DNA of 51,767 bases from positions 1 through 51,767 of IMG/VR virus record IMGVR_UViG_3300032213_001715; one strand, given 5' to 3'. The DNA is from a virus. The number at the start of each line of letters is the position of its first letter. Within the stretch, counting starts at the first letter, position 1. Shown here in pieces: positions 41,901-51,421 of the stretch. Made by a program: the position numbers and the translations under genes. Below the pieces are notes generated by a model. The model saw nothing but the letters and a program-made list of their open reading frames with translations. It made no database searches and was not told where the DNA came from.

Positions 41901-44900
41901 ACCCTGAACAGAACCTGTCAATCTACCACCAATAGAACCCGTTACTACTAAATCGTTTGTCATTCTTACTACGATTCCATCATCGGTCATCGTAGAAGAT
42001 GTTAAGTTATTACCGGTATATTCTATTTTAGGAATAGTTCCCATTGGTAATCCTTCTTCGTTACCATATGCCCCACCATTAACCGGTCCTCCTATCATTA
42101 AAGATGAAGAACGTCCGTCATTTTGTGCAATTACCCAGTTATTGTCTAAACCATCATAGAATAAAGATGCGGATGCATATACGTTGTTAGGAGGAGTACC
42201 GCCTACTACAGAACCCGAATCCCATACAATCAATCCACCGAATCTAACTACAGGAGAAAACTCTCTTACCGCAATTGTATTCTCAGCGATATCTAAGTTA
42301 GATGCAGTAATCGCTGTAATCGTTGTACTACCCTTTACATCAAAGTTACCATAGATTGTTAAGTTACCTGATATTTGAGCATTTTTAGCAACACCTAGAC
42401 CTCCACTTACTACTAATGCACCATCATACCATCCTGTTGATTGCTGTGTATTACCTATAACAGTTCTATCTAATTGATATGAGGCAATTGCTCCTGTCAA
42501 TGATTGAGAAACCGCTTGCCCACCATTACCACCATACCAAATCCAATCTTTTGGAAGGTTAGGTAATTGGAAATAAGTTCCAGGATGCTCTACTAATAAT
42601 TCACCATCGTTAATATTGATTCTACCTACCACAGCGATGTTCTGTACATAGAATGAGCCCGTAGGTAATTGAGTTGTTAATCCTCCATTAGGTCCAACGT
42701 ATAGTTGTTGTCCTGATGTTAATGCAGTTGTATCATAGTTTGTTAAGATACCCAATGCAGTTAATGAACCTGAACCACTTTCTAATAAATTATCCGCTGA
42801 TAAACCAACGGCTGGCATTTTATCTAATCTAGATGAAGAAGCCGGTCCAACTATTGTTAAACCCGTTCCTACATCAAATCCTTTTATATATAATGGAGTA
42901 CCTTTTGCAATTGGTCCACCATTTCCTATGTTCACAATACCAATAGAAGTTCTATCTGTGAAACCAAAGAAGATTCCACCTGCTCCATCACTTCTTAAAA
43001 TTTTACCTGTCCCTTGACTATTTACATTTGGATATCTTAATCCACTTGCAGTTAATGGAGCTTGTATATTTGCATAACTAAATACATCCAACCCACCACT
43101 TAATGTAGATGAACCGGTTACCGCTAAGTTACCACTAATGTTTACATTCGCTCCTAAAGAAACTGTGTTACTAATTAATAAACTACCCGATACAGTTAAA
43201 TCATTTTTAATGGTTGCTGAACCTGTTACTAATATATTACCACTAATAATTTGATTTCCTACAAATGTATTCGATGAGGTTGTTGCTGATGTAGCCAATA
43301 AAAATCTTACCGATTCACTAACACTTTGAGAGAATGCAGTAAATTGTGCACCATCTGTAGATTGATTTGATTGTGTACCAAATACTACGGAGATTGGTGT
43401 GCCATTTGCTCCTGTTAATCCCAATCCTATTGTAGATGAGGATATTTCCAATGAAGTTAATGAATGTGTTACAATTAAATTAGAACCAATTGAACGAGAT
43501 ACAATTTTAGAACCACTTAGTGTGTTTGTCGCAATTGTATCGATTGTTTTCTTCCAATTTGTTGCGTAATCAGCAGAACCACTCTTAGCTAATATTTGAT
43601 TATCTAATCCTCCCGTTTGCATTGTTCTTGCATCAACATACGTTTTAACCGCTTGTTGTGAAGGAACGGTATCTCTACCAGGTAAACCTTGTGAGTTCAA
43701 TAAAGTATCGTTATCAGATGCTTCATTAATTACAATACCCACCGGTACACCATTTCTTCTGAAAGGTCCTATTGAAGATAAACCTGATAATGAGAACTGA
43801 TTCGCATCAATCGTTACCGCACCTGTCAATTGGTCTACTCTAAAGAATCTACCAACTTTTAAGTTACCTCTATTATCAATTGTTACCGCGAATACTTTTC
43901 CAGGCTCAATCATTACAACTTCTTGCGCTGCGTCCGGAATACCACCGTATTCAGGAATCGCATTGTAAGTAATACCGGCCCCAACATATTCTAATACAAG
44001 ACCTCCCGTTGATATGTTTGATAATTGATAGAAATCAGCGTTATCTCCTGCATTTACGAAAAATACTGCAGGGAATGTTTCAACAAAGAATTCATCCGAT
44101 TCTACGGTTGTATTGATATCGGTTACTAAGTAATTAGAACCATTTAACTTCATCAAAGATGAGAAGTCAATATTTCTTTGTTGTCCCTGGAATGAACCAG
44201 TTACTCTAACAAATATATTAGCCAAACCACTAAGTATTGCAGTAGCCTCAGCTCTTACTCCTCCAGGTGTATCAGGTAATGCAATAGAAACTGATGGTAC
44301 GGATGTATATCCACTACCACTTGCTTCTAAATTCAATGCTACTACTTGTCCGGATGTAATTAATGCAGAACCACTTGCTCCACTACCACCGCCACCTGAG
44401 ATTGTTACAACCGGTGAAACGGTGTAACCACTACCAGGAACTGTCACATTAAAACCAGCAACGGTAGATGTACCAGCTGATAATACTAATGCGTTTGTAT
44501 ATGTGTCTTTAAAGTTTCGTTTTGATATAACCCCTTGTAAACCGAAGTCAATTACGGAGTTAGAAATGTTTGCAAAACCACCACCTGATGTCTTAAATCC
44601 ATAAGTACAATATGTGGTGAACATAGATACGAACTGAGCGTATCCCGTATTACAAACGTGGTGTCCAGGTCCTCCTTGGTTAACTTGCGTAAATGCCGCC
44701 GCAACCATTGAACGAAGTGGAGAACGAGGTGCAGCTTCTCTACAACAATTACCATCCACTCTCATACCACCACCGGCACCGGTATTATCAACACCTAAAT
44801 CTTCCAAATCATATGGAAGTGGAACTAATTCAGAAATTTTCTCACCATTAAAGTTAAATGGTCCTGTGATTGCAGATGAGTTCCAAACATATGGAGATGC

Positions 44901-47549
44901 CTGAATGAATGGTCTTTGATTTTCCGGAGCTGGAACTGAGATGTGAGGTCTCTCTGTGGAAACATATCCACTACCTGAGTTTACATAAGTTAATCCAACG
45001 ATTTTACCATTTGAAATAACAGGTGTAAATTCAGCTCTGATTGAACCACTTTCCGGTGGAGAATCAGGCTCTTCTACTATAATATTAACAGAAGCTGTGT
45101 AACCAATAGGAGAATATCTCACAATTGGGTCTTTAATCTTTCCAGCTTCAATTGTATAATCAATGATAGCAGATGGGAAAGCCACCGCAAACGCTGGTCT
45201 CTGTAAATCTAAGAATCTTACAGAATCTATATAATCCGAACTATGTACATGGAAGTAATCCAATCTAGGATTCTTTGCATATAATAATGATTGTCTTAAT
45301 GTATCACCCTTAATCGCAACTCCAGGAGGAAGTACGATTGGGTTATCTTCTACATATGTTCCCGTTTCTACATATACAGTTGTATTGTAGTTTGTAAATG
45401 GAGAGAACCAAGGTGCATATGTATTTGTTACGAATTCATCTTTTGCAACTTTCTGTGCAATAGCACCCGCATATAAAATACCAGCTACCGTCTCCGTTAA
45501 TTGAGATGCGGGAACTTGAGAAGTATCTCCATATGCGTTTGTGTAATAAGATGTACCTGCATTAATTGCCTGTTCGTTACCACCATAGATTAAATCTACA
45601 ATAACACAATCAGTAATTAAACCAACATCTCTAACACATTTAGATGAACTATAAATTAAATTAGGGAATGATGAAGAAATAAGTCCTACAGTCTGCTCTC
45701 CTAAGAATGTTTTATTCATTTCCAATAAGGAAACTGCATTCTTTTTGTTATTAGAAAGTTTAGGAATAATAGTTCCTACTGCAACAGCAGCTGCTATTCT
45801 AGCCCCCCAACTAACTGAATCTACTGTTTCGGTTAATTGCTCATTTGTTACTACTCCTCCATTACCATAAACACCATTATAATACGCTGAACCATTTTCT
45901 ATAGCTTGTTGGTTACCACCTAATAATAAATCGGCAATAACACCATCAACCATATATCCAAAATCTCTTCTACATTTTGCTTCGTTATATGTAAAAGGAG
46001 TTCCAGTTTGGTCTTTACCTTTTATGAAAATATGTTGAATGAAATTAATAACTTCTTCTTGTAAGAATTCTAAGTTTCCTAATAAAGCAGTTCTTGCATT
46101 TAATACTTCCGGTAATGGTGCAGAAATAGTTCCTCCTGCAGCAATTATTCGTATCATTCTAGCAGCGTAAGAAATCGCTGCAATTGTTTCTTCTTTTTGA
46201 GAATTTGCTACCCCACCGGCTCCAAATTGAATTTCTCCAAAATTACCATTATAATATGATAAACCAGCTTGTACCGTTTTCTCGTTTCCACCAAATACTA
46301 AATCATCTAATACAGCATCTATAAGTAAACCAACATCTCTCTTACATCTCAAAGGGTTATAAGTGAAAAATGGAAACACATATTTTATGTACTCAATTGT
46401 TTCATCTTGTATAAATCCTTTATTTCTTAATACTAACGTTCTAGCATTTAATTTATTAGAATCAGCTGTGATTGTTTGTGAATTGTTAACAACCGCCGGT
46501 GCCGCTGGTGCTCCACCATTAACGATAGATAATAAAGTTGAGAAAGAAGAACTTATTGATTGAGATACTGCGTTATTTCCACCTGTCCCAGCTATCTGAG
46601 AATTTGTACTTAAATTTTTAGGTATTAATCCGTTTGGAACTAATGCAGGTGTTGCACCTAATCCATTTCCTAATATATTTAATATCGTAGCAAATGATGA
46701 ACTTATAGAAGTTCCTTGTGATGCACTACCATAGTTATCGTATGTGCTTTGAGATACAGAACCGATTGTTATTAATGATAATGAACCATTTTTAACTTCG
46801 GCTGGAGTTACACCCAATCCACCCGCTAATATTTCAGCAACAGTTGCATAAGATTGTGAAATAATTGATGCTTCAGTTGCAGAACCACTTTGGCCAGAAC
46901 CACTAACTTGTGATGCTGATATTTGATAGTTTCCATATATACTTTGTACCGCTGCTTTAATTGTTTTAAAAGGAGTGGCAGGTGATTTACCTCTATGTGG
47001 AGTTATTAAATTATCATTACCATATTCTGCAACATAAACTTTCCTAGATTCTTCTGGAAAAATAAGCTGAGATGCTGATATTGGATTTATTGAAATATCT
47101 AATGAAGCGGTGTATTTACTAGTCGTTGTTCCAGATAATGTTCCTTCAGCTGAAATATCACCTCCTAAGAAGAATCTTTGTTCTTCTAATGCATTAACTC
47201 TAGCTTCAACAGATTGAGAAAACGGTCCTTTTAATGTTCCACTTACATATACATCTTGAATGAAAGTTGAATCTCTTGTTACAGTTACACTACCCGTTAT
47301 AATAGCTACACCAATTTGAGTAGATGAACCCGTAAGTAGTAAACTACCTGTTATTTCATGTGTACTAGAAGTGTGAACTCCAAATGAAGTATTACCGGAT
47401 GAATATAAATTACCCGATACCTCTAATGAATGCGAAAAAAACGCAACATCATTTGTTATTATTACTTCATTAACTGTATTTACAGCAATAGCGACTGAAC
47501 CGCTTGTTACTACACCTAACCCTGAACTTTGTTTACCTATTACTTTCAT
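38910..47549 (-). CDS. giant tail fibre protein with S74 self-cleaving chaperone (2879 aa)
   Basis: The N-terminal ~160 residues are short beta repeats (EVSGNLYSSGN, ITGSLLLTGSS). Three ~27-residue repeats follow (231-358), then three ~105-residue helical repeats (366-703) with KC(K/R/V)RD(V/F)G and GGN-x2-(A/T)(I/V) motifs. A beta-helix-like part reads VYVETGTYVEDNPIVLPPGV. A long fibre region has many TGS/SGS beta repeats and three copies of a GLF(I/F)SGAN module. The last 105 residues are an intramolecular chaperone of peptidase family S74 (SDRRFKENI, Ser2776 and Lys2781), which trimerises and cleaves itself off. The helical repeats resemble those in marine T4-like phage virion proteins. 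It is the main long fibre candidate. Confidence 0.9.
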   Translation of the reverse strand: MKVIGKQSSGLGVVTSGSVAIAVNTVNEVIITNDVAFFSHSLEVSGNLYSSGNTSFGVHTSSTHEITGSLLLTGSSTQIGVAIITGSVTVTRDSTFIQDVYVSGTLKGPFSQSVEARVNALEEQRFFLGGDISAEGTLSGTTTSKYTASLDISINPISASQLIFPEESRKVYVAEYGNDNLITPHRGKSPATPFKTIKAAVQSIYGNYQISASQVSGSGQSGSATEASIISQSYATVAEILAGGLGVTPAEVKNGSLSLITIGSVSQSTYDNYGSASQGTSISSSFATILNILGNGLGATPALVPNGLIPKNLSTNSQIAGTGGNNAVSQSISSSFSTLLSIVNGGAPAAPAVVNNSQTITADSNKLNARTLVLRNKGFIQDETIEYIKYVFPFFTYNPLRCKRDVGLLIDAVLDDLVFGGNEKTVQAGLSYYNGNFGEIQFGAGGVANSQKEETIAAISYAARMIRIIAAGGTISAPLPEVLNARTALLGNLEFLQEEVINFIQHIFIKGKDQTGTPFTYNEAKCRRDFGYMVDGVIADLLLGGNQQAIENGSAYYNGVYGNGGVVTNEQLTETVDSVSWGARIAAAVAVGTIIPKLSNNKKNAVSLLEMNKTFLGEQTVGLISSSFPNLIYSSSKCVRDVGLITDCVIVDLIYGGNEQAINAGTSYYTNAYGDTSQVPASQLTETVAGILYAGAIAQKVAKDEFVTNTYAPWFSPFTNYNTTVYVETGTYVEDNPIVLPPGVAIKGDTLRQSLLYAKNPRLDYFHVHSSDYIDSVRFLDLQRPAFAVAFPSAIIDYTIEAGKIKDPIVRYSPIGYTASVNIIVEEPDSPPESGSIRAEFTPVISNGKIVGLTYVNSGSGYVSTERPHISVPAPENQRPFIQASPYVWNSSAITGPFNFNGEKISELVPLPYDLEDLGVDNTGAGGGMRVDGNCCREAAPRSPLRSMVAAAFTQVNQGGPGHHVCNTGYAQFVSMFTTYCTYGFKTSGGGFANISNSVIDFGLQGVISKRNFKDTYTNALVLSAGTSTVAGFNVTVPGSGYTVSPVVTISGGGGSGASGSALITSGQVVALNLEASGSGYTSVPSVSIALPDTPGGVRAEATAILSGLANIFVRVTGSFQGQQRNIDFSSLMKLNGSNYLVTDINTTVESDEFFVETFPAVFFVNAGDNADFYQLSNISTGGLVLEYVGAGITYNAIPEYGGIPDAAQEVVMIEPGKVFAVTIDNRGNLKVGRFFRVDQLTGAVTIDANQFSLSGLSSIGPFRRNGVPVGIVINEASDNDTLLNSQGLPGRDTVPSQQAVKTYVDARTMQTGGLDNQILAKSGSADYATNWKKTIDTIATNTLSGSKIVSRSIGSNLIVTHSLTSLEISSSTIGLGLTGANGTPISVVFGTQSNQSTDGAQFTAFSQSVSESVRFLLATSATTSSNTFVGNQIISGNILVTGSATIKNDLTVSGSLLISNTVSLGANVNISGNLAVTGSSTLSGGLDVFSYANIQAPLTASGLRYPNVNSQGTGKILRSDGAGGIFFGFTDRTSIGIVNIGNGGPIAKGTPLYIKGFDVGTGLTIVGPASSSRLDKMPAVGLSADNLLESGSGSLTALGILTNYDTTALTSGQQLYVGPNGGLTTQLPTGSFYVQNIAVVGRININDGELLVEHPGTYFQLPNLPKDWIWYGGNGGQAVSQSLTGAIASYQLDRTVIGNTQQSTGWYDGALVVSGGLGVAKNAQISGNLTIYGNFDVKGSTTITAITASNLDIAENTIAVREFSPVVRFGGLIVWDSGSVVGGTPPNNVYASASLFYDGLDNNWVIAQNDGRSSSLMIGGPVNGGAYGNEEGLPMGTIPKIEYTGNNLTSSTMTDDGIVVRMTNDLVVTGSIGGRLTGSVQGTSLSIFNSLSATGSFSGNGFLTGSFTGSFTGSANLSFQISGSTDDGIDNFIYSGSQNAEVKLATGSVHFLDGVKKKLNTELVISSSDQIREFGFEFSSSVNAFTSSTKIELAGLNSYTSSLKTAISASGSDLIVHGNLRVTGSKTFIESTDVKFKDAFIEIASGAIDSAAADGAGLFFSGANFFFSWSHQSQSMNYNKTIYVEGNVEVSGSVDGTKISQFAPAHNTFSSSINAYTSSLRTAVSESNGDLIIFNNLQVRGTLAELRVDRLQVKDKQIEINSGSTTSAQSDKAGLFISGANVNFYWDHPEQYMYLDKDFTINGDFNASTINGINLTAFRNGVNQSTGALEVYSSSLKSAITVVGTGVSSVTTIQGDLNVLGTTTQLQISDLKIEDRLIEIASGSTTSVAANGAGLFISGANLFFSWSNAEGNMRLGNNLFVNGAVTSSTLLVSQTSSLNHISASGQISASGLMIIGNTSFRGDVTSSGTVSASALYVQNATNINGALEVVGNIVGKEYISASKGITGSGIWSAGEIRGLTNTQIDGTALIIGATTVRSTISASGAISGSGLQVNGNFRVTASSIHDGLAIFNNDISASGYVSASGLRIYGEGSLGTSSFWGPITGSTAWFSNNLRVTGSVTASNHFSASGFVSASASNFRGEVSATVYKGDLQYNVIAGSGLSGSVFRNQIDTTLAIDTQSVHFQSGSQQAVVSYIKGDVLVASDGTATIQANSIALGTDTTGDYVASINAGAGLTGGATSGEGIAHTLAVGAGDGISVAADSVAMNTGSAHFTNGARGTIAAWINGDATINSSTGYLTVNIANIPRVVNITGASNQITVSGIIANGGMTASLALPQDIGTTSNVRFGSLGIGVAASGTSGRIDAANDIVAYSSSDRRFKENIKNIPNALAKVLKIGGYEFDWISNVELHGHEGHDIGVIAQEIEEILPELVQTRESGYKAVKYDKLVALLIEGMKEQQVQIDNLKSEVENLKRARGL
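38913..39227 (-). other. peptidase S74 intramolecular chaperone domain
   Basis: Residues 2775-2879 of the giant fibre. SSDRRFKENI gives the Ser-Lys dyad five residues apart. GVIAQEIEEILPELV and AVKYDKLVALLIEGMKE are the conserved later blocks, and a terminal coiled coil follows. Cleavage is expected just before the Ser. Confidence 0.9.
45441..46454 (-). repeat. three tandem ~105-aa helical repeats in giant fibre
   Basis: Residues about 366-473, 484-592 and 602-703. Each has a helix with NAR/LEM start, a (K/R)C-x-RD(V/F)G segment, DLxxGGN, and (A/S)YY(N/T). They diverge strongly (about 30-40% identity by eye), so the duplication is old. Confidence 0.85.
46476..46859 (-). repeat. three short repeats in giant fibre N terminus
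   Basis: Residues 231-258, 282-309 and 331-358. They share S(Q/S)S(Y/F)(A/S)T, an Ile/Leu helix, GG or GNG, PA-x-V and a closing NG/NNS, spaced about 50 residues apart. Confidence 0.7.
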
Positions 47550-47578
47550 TTAAGAAAAGAATTTATTTTATTTACTTA

Positions 47579-47911
47579 TTACCCTTGCTCTAAAACTGAT
47601 ACAATAGCATCTAAACAACTTGCTGCTGAACCTGTTACGGAAAGAAAATCTCCGGTTTCTAATACTAATTTTTGGTCTCCGCCGAATAATACTAAGGTAG
47701 AACCGGCTGCCACAGTAAATTCTTTAATAACGTGAGATATTTTAGCAGTTGATATATCATGTGCTTTAACCGTCAGGTCTACATCAGTTCCTACTATATT
47801 TGCAACAGAAACTCCGATTACTGTCGAAGTTCTACCAGCTGGACAAGTGTAGACAACTGCTCCACCTGTTCCTATACTACTTTCTAAACTATTTTTGAAA
47901 AAGTTTGCCAT
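47579..47911 (-). CDS. small beta-rich virion-associated protein (110 aa)
   Basis: The protein begins MANFFKNSLESSIGTGGAVVYTCPAGRTSTVIGVSVANI and continues with alternating strands (ISHVIKEFTVAAGSTLVLFGGDQKLVLETGD). It is a jelly-roll-like small protein often seen between fibre genes in T4-like phages. It is not catalytic. It likely acts as a fibre-base or decoration component. A 14-base palindrome, AATTATATATAATT, lies in the 37 bases upstream; no late box with the full motif is visible. Confidence 0.6.
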   Translation of the reverse strand: MANFFKNSLESSIGTGGAVVYTCPAGRTSTVIGVSVANIVGTDVDLTVKAHDISTAKISHVIKEFTVAAGSTLVLFGGDQKLVLETGDFLSVTGSAASCLDAIVSVLEQG

Positions 47912-47948
47912 TTGTTTTTAATTATATATAATTATTAAGTTCTTTATT

Positions 47949-50621
47949 TTATCCTAATGCAATTGCCAAAGCAACCGCAGTATCTATTATATTATCTCCC
48001 GCCACCAATAAACTTCCACTCACATTAAAATCTTTATTCAGATTCATTCTTTGGTTTGCATGGTCCCAAGTGAATTGAATAGCTGTTGCAGGTCCTTCTA
48101 TTGTTATACCCGCATCATTTGATTGTAAAGATGATAGTGAGCCTCTTGATACAATAACATTTTTATCTTCAATTTGTAAGTTACTAACATTTATATTAAC
48201 AACATCACCTAAGATATCAACATTACCATCTACTTGTAAATTTCCACTTACTCTTAAATTTTTCTCATAGAATGAACTCTCCTTAACGGTTAAAGATGAA
48301 CTCAATACAGTGTTACCACTTACAAATAAACCACCACTAATTGCAGTTGAACCAGTTACTCTTAATACGTTATTAAAACCAACTGCTCCTTGTACATTAA
48401 GAGTAGAACCATTCCTAACTGCTCCACTAACATTTAATATACCAGGAATCTGAACAACATCTCCAGCTGCATCTCCTAAATTAGTTGAACCTGTTACAGA
48501 TAAGTTTCCGTTTACTTCCAAATTACCGGTTACGGCCGCAGATGCAGTTACATTAAGTTTGTTTATTGCTGCATTTGTAATAGTAGCATTAACTAATGTT
48601 ATATTACCTTGTACCGCTAAATCACCATCAACATCTAAGTTTCCGGTAATATGTGCGTTATTTGAAATTTGTAATCCGTACCCATCATTAGGGTCACCGA
48701 TTATATAAATTCCTTTATTTACTATTAATCTTTCACTACTTCCGGTAGTTGTATATCGAATAGATGCGTTAGCACCACTTATAAAAATACCAGCTCCTTC
48801 TGCCTCAAATCCCGCAGTAGAACCACTTGCTATTTCTAATAATTTTGGTTTAAGTGATGCTCTTGTTCCGTTTACATATAAATCTCTACCAACTGTTACA
48901 TCACTATCAAATGAAGCACTTCCTAATATTCCTGAACCAGATTGTGTTCTCAAATCTCCCATCGTAACAGTTCCTAACAATAAAGTTGAACCTGTCACTT
49001 CTAACGAAGATGATATTTTAACCGTTCCTAAGTTTGCAATGTATCCCTGATTCCACACATTACCACTCATTGTAGTCGGTGAAGCGATTGTTAATAAATC
49101 ATCACCACCTTGCCCCAATATAGTAGAACCACTAACTGTTAAATTTGATGAAATTTTAGTGTTACTATTTAAATTAATACCATCAGTTGCAGCTATATTT
49201 ACTCTAATAGAACTACCGGTTGTAGTATTAAGATATTCAATTCCAATTCTACCCGCTGATGCTGCGGTTGCATTTGTTACACTTAAAACACTACTTGTTA
49301 CGTTAGTAATTAAATATGAATCTAATGTACCATCATTACTTTTATTCCTAATTACAATTTTTCCTGCAATTGGAGCAAGTCCTGATATAAGTGCAGAATT
49401 ATCATCATCGAATGTTATAGATGAACTTTTTACTGCCGAATTTCTAATAAATAAATTTTGTAAAGCTGTTCCTGTGAAAAATTGATTAAACGAACCACTT
49501 ACAACAACTGAATCATTTTGTGCATCATCTCCTAATTTAGTCGAACCACTTACAAAAACGGTACCGGCTCCACCAACATTTAAAACTACGTTACCCGCTA
49601 CATCTAATCCATTACCAAACGAACCACTACCATCTACTCTTAAATTTTGATTAATATTAACATTAGCAGTTGCCCCAATTACACTTAATGAATTGTTTAG
49701 AGTTGTACCACCATCAACTTGCAATGTTTGTCTTAATATCGCGGATGAACCTGATATCTGACCTAATGCATGCAATGTTCCACTTGTGAATGTATTACCA
49801 TTAGTTTTATTTACGGTAAATTTATTATTACCGATATCTAATCCATCTCCTACGAATCTTAAATCAGATGTATTAGTAAGATATCCATTTGATGCAATTA
49901 CAATTGAATCGTTTGAACCACCGGGTGCTCTTAAGTTATCAAACGCCGCTGATACTGCTGTTACAAACCCCTGAGAAGATGAAAGATTTCCCCTAGCCGA
50001 TATTCCGGTCGAACCTGTTACCGAAAGACCACCACTTATAAATGTATTACCTGTATATGCTTCTACGAAAAATGATGATGAAAGCGAACCTGAACCTAAT
50101 CTTATTCTGTCTCCTGGAATAAATTCGAAATCGTTTGATGCAGTTAATTGATTTGCTGCATTAACATATACGATATTATTAGGTGCATCCACTCCTGCTA
50201 ATGCAGCTAATGAAAGTGAACCTAAATAGGCAGTTCTCCAATATTTTGTAATTGTTCCTAAATCGTAACTCGCTGATTCATTTGGAATAAGGTCTGAAGT
50301 GAAATCTGCTACAACGGTTACGGAATCAGTATTATTATCTCCTAATTTAAGACTACCACTAATAGTAACATCTCCTCTGAAGTAAGCATTAGAAGCAGTA
50401 ATATTTCCTGTCACCGAAAGTGAACCTGAGTTTTCGAACACCGATGAACTCCCCCACGTATTAACACCTGCTATGCCGGTATTTAATTTAACGAGAGTTA
50501 TCTCTTCACTCCCACTTGCTCCGAATTGAACGGTTTGTAAGGTTGAATTAAAGAAAGGTTCACCATATTGTAGTGTACCCTTAGTTCCGTTATTACCCCT
50601 TCTTATCTGTAATAATGCCAT
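47949..50621 (-). CDS. tail fibre protein (890 aa)
   Basis: The N terminus (MALLQIRRGNNGTKGTLQYGEPFFNSTLQTVQFG) is a phage fibre attachment pattern. The body is made of short beta repeats ending in SGS/TGS (GNITASNAYFRGDVTISGSL, for example). Two GIFISGAN/GITIEGP modules near residues 620 and 845 match those in the 2879-aa fibre. The protein ends SGSLLVAGDNIIDTAVALAIALG without an S74 domain. It is probably paralogous to the middle of the giant fibre, or a partner in the same fibre. It has its own late-type box. Confidence 0.82.
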   Translation of the reverse strand: MALLQIRRGNNGTKGTLQYGEPFFNSTLQTVQFGASGSEEITLVKLNTGIAGVNTWGSSSVFENSGSLSVTGNITASNAYFRGDVTISGSLKLGDNNTDSVTVVADFTSDLIPNESASYDLGTITKYWRTAYLGSLSLAALAGVDAPNNIVYVNAANQLTASNDFEFIPGDRIRLGSGSLSSSFFVEAYTGNTFISGGLSVTGSTGISARGNLSSSQGFVTAVSAAFDNLRAPGGSNDSIVIASNGYLTNTSDLRFVGDGLDIGNNKFTVNKTNGNTFTSGTLHALGQISGSSAILRQTLQVDGGTTLNNSLSVIGATANVNINQNLRVDGSGSFGNGLDVAGNVVLNVGGAGTVFVSGSTKLGDDAQNDSVVVSGSFNQFFTGTALQNLFIRNSAVKSSSITFDDDNSALISGLAPIAGKIVIRNKSNDGTLDSYLITNVTSSVLSVTNATAASAGRIGIEYLNTTTGSSIRVNIAATDGINLNSNTKISSNLTVSGSTILGQGGDDLLTIASPTTMSGNVWNQGYIANLGTVKISSSLEVTGSTLLLGTVTMGDLRTQSGSGILGSASFDSDVTVGRDLYVNGTRASLKPKLLEIASGSTAGFEAEGAGIFISGANASIRYTTTGSSERLIVNKGIYIIGDPNDGYGLQISNNAHITGNLDVDGDLAVQGNITLVNATITNAAINKLNVTASAAVTGNLEVNGNLSVTGSTNLGDAAGDVVQIPGILNVSGAVRNGSTLNVQGAVGFNNVLRVTGSTAISGGLFVSGNTVLSSSLTVKESSFYEKNLRVSGNLQVDGNVDILGDVVNINVSNLQIEDKNVIVSRGSLSSLQSNDAGITIEGPATAIQFTWDHANQRMNLNKDFNVSGSLLVAGDNIIDTAVALAIALG

Positions 50622-50651
50622 TTATCTGTAGTTGTAGATTTCTTATACTTC

Positions 50652-50660
50652 TATAAATAT
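50652..50660 (-). promoter_or_regulatory. late-type promoter box for 890-aa fibre
   Basis: The coding strand reads AGTTATATTTATAGAAG, 30 bases before the ATG, in the 63-base gap after the lectin-like gene. Confidence 0.6.
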
Positions 50661-50684
50661 AACTCTTTCCAATTATCCAATATT

Positions 50685-51410
50685 TTAATATCCGATTCTA
50701 GTTTTATATAAACCATGTAGCGTTTGTATATCTACTAAAGGTAATACTCCATTATATACTTTCACAAATGCAACATCTCCAGTTACAGGTTCAATACTTG
50801 TAGTAGAAGTACTAAATCTACCAAATAATCTTAAACCATTAAACCCACCACTTCCTGTGCGAGTTCCATTGGTTGTAGTTGGTGCAGTATTGGTAGCAAT
50901 ATATGCTTTTGAACTATTAGTTGTATTCAATCCATCATCGGTAAGCCATATAAAACGCCAAGTAGCAGTAGCGGTAGTTGAATTGGAGCCAACAAATGAA
51001 CCATTAAATGCAATATTCATACGAGTTGTACCAGATGCCCATATACCCATTAAGAAATCAGGTGATGATGAGTTAGCATTTAGTAACCTACCTCCAGTTA
51101 CACCATCCCATTTGTATGCCATAAATACCGTATAAGGTTGTGTTCCAGATGAATAATTAGGCCCACCAAAAAACATATCGGATGTACCTGTTGATGATTT
51201 TCTAAATACTCCACCATTTGCCGAATTCCATGTCATACTATTACTCGTATTTGTCATTGTAATAGTATGTGCCCCTGTTCCCGCGATAGTAGAACCATTT
51301 GTAGGCATTGCAGAATAGTTTGCAGCATCTAAATCATATACCAATTGAGCTGATAAATTAATCGGTGCTGAGTTACTTATTATCGAAAATCCATTACTAA
51401 ATTCTATCAT
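50685..51410 (-). CDS. concanavalin-like lectin/LamG-type adhesin (241 aa)
   Basis: The protein fits a laminin-G/concanavalin-like jelly roll: LVYDLDAANYSAMPTNGST at the start, TVFMAYKWDGVTGG, SSPDFLMGIWASGTTRMNIA, and GDVAFVKVYNGVLPLVDIQTLHGLYKTRIGY at the end. This form with LDAAN and a (G/D)-x-(I/V)AFV-x-(V/I)-Y ending is common in phage fibre-tip or decoration proteins and is likely to bind carbohydrate. It begins 11 bases after the preceding fibre gene. Confidence 0.75.
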   Translation of the reverse strand: MIEFSNGFSIISNSAPINLSAQLVYDLDAANYSAMPTNGSTIAGTGAHTITMTNTSNSMTWNSANGGVFRKSSTGTSDMFFGGPNYSSGTQPYTVFMAYKWDGVTGGRLLNANSSSPDFLMGIWASGTTRMNIAFNGSFVGSNSTTATATWRFIWLTDDGLNTTNSSKAYIATNTAPTTTNGTRTGSGGFNGLRLFGRFSTSTTSIEPVTGDVAFVKVYNGVLPLVDIQTLHGLYKTRIGY

Positions 51411-51421
51411 AACTTTTTATT

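Noticed and set aside
289-51135. Plus-strand open frames of 60-124 codons
   Set aside because: All lie opposite well-supported minus-strand genes, have no promoter or family resemblance, and show composition expected of antisense shadows.
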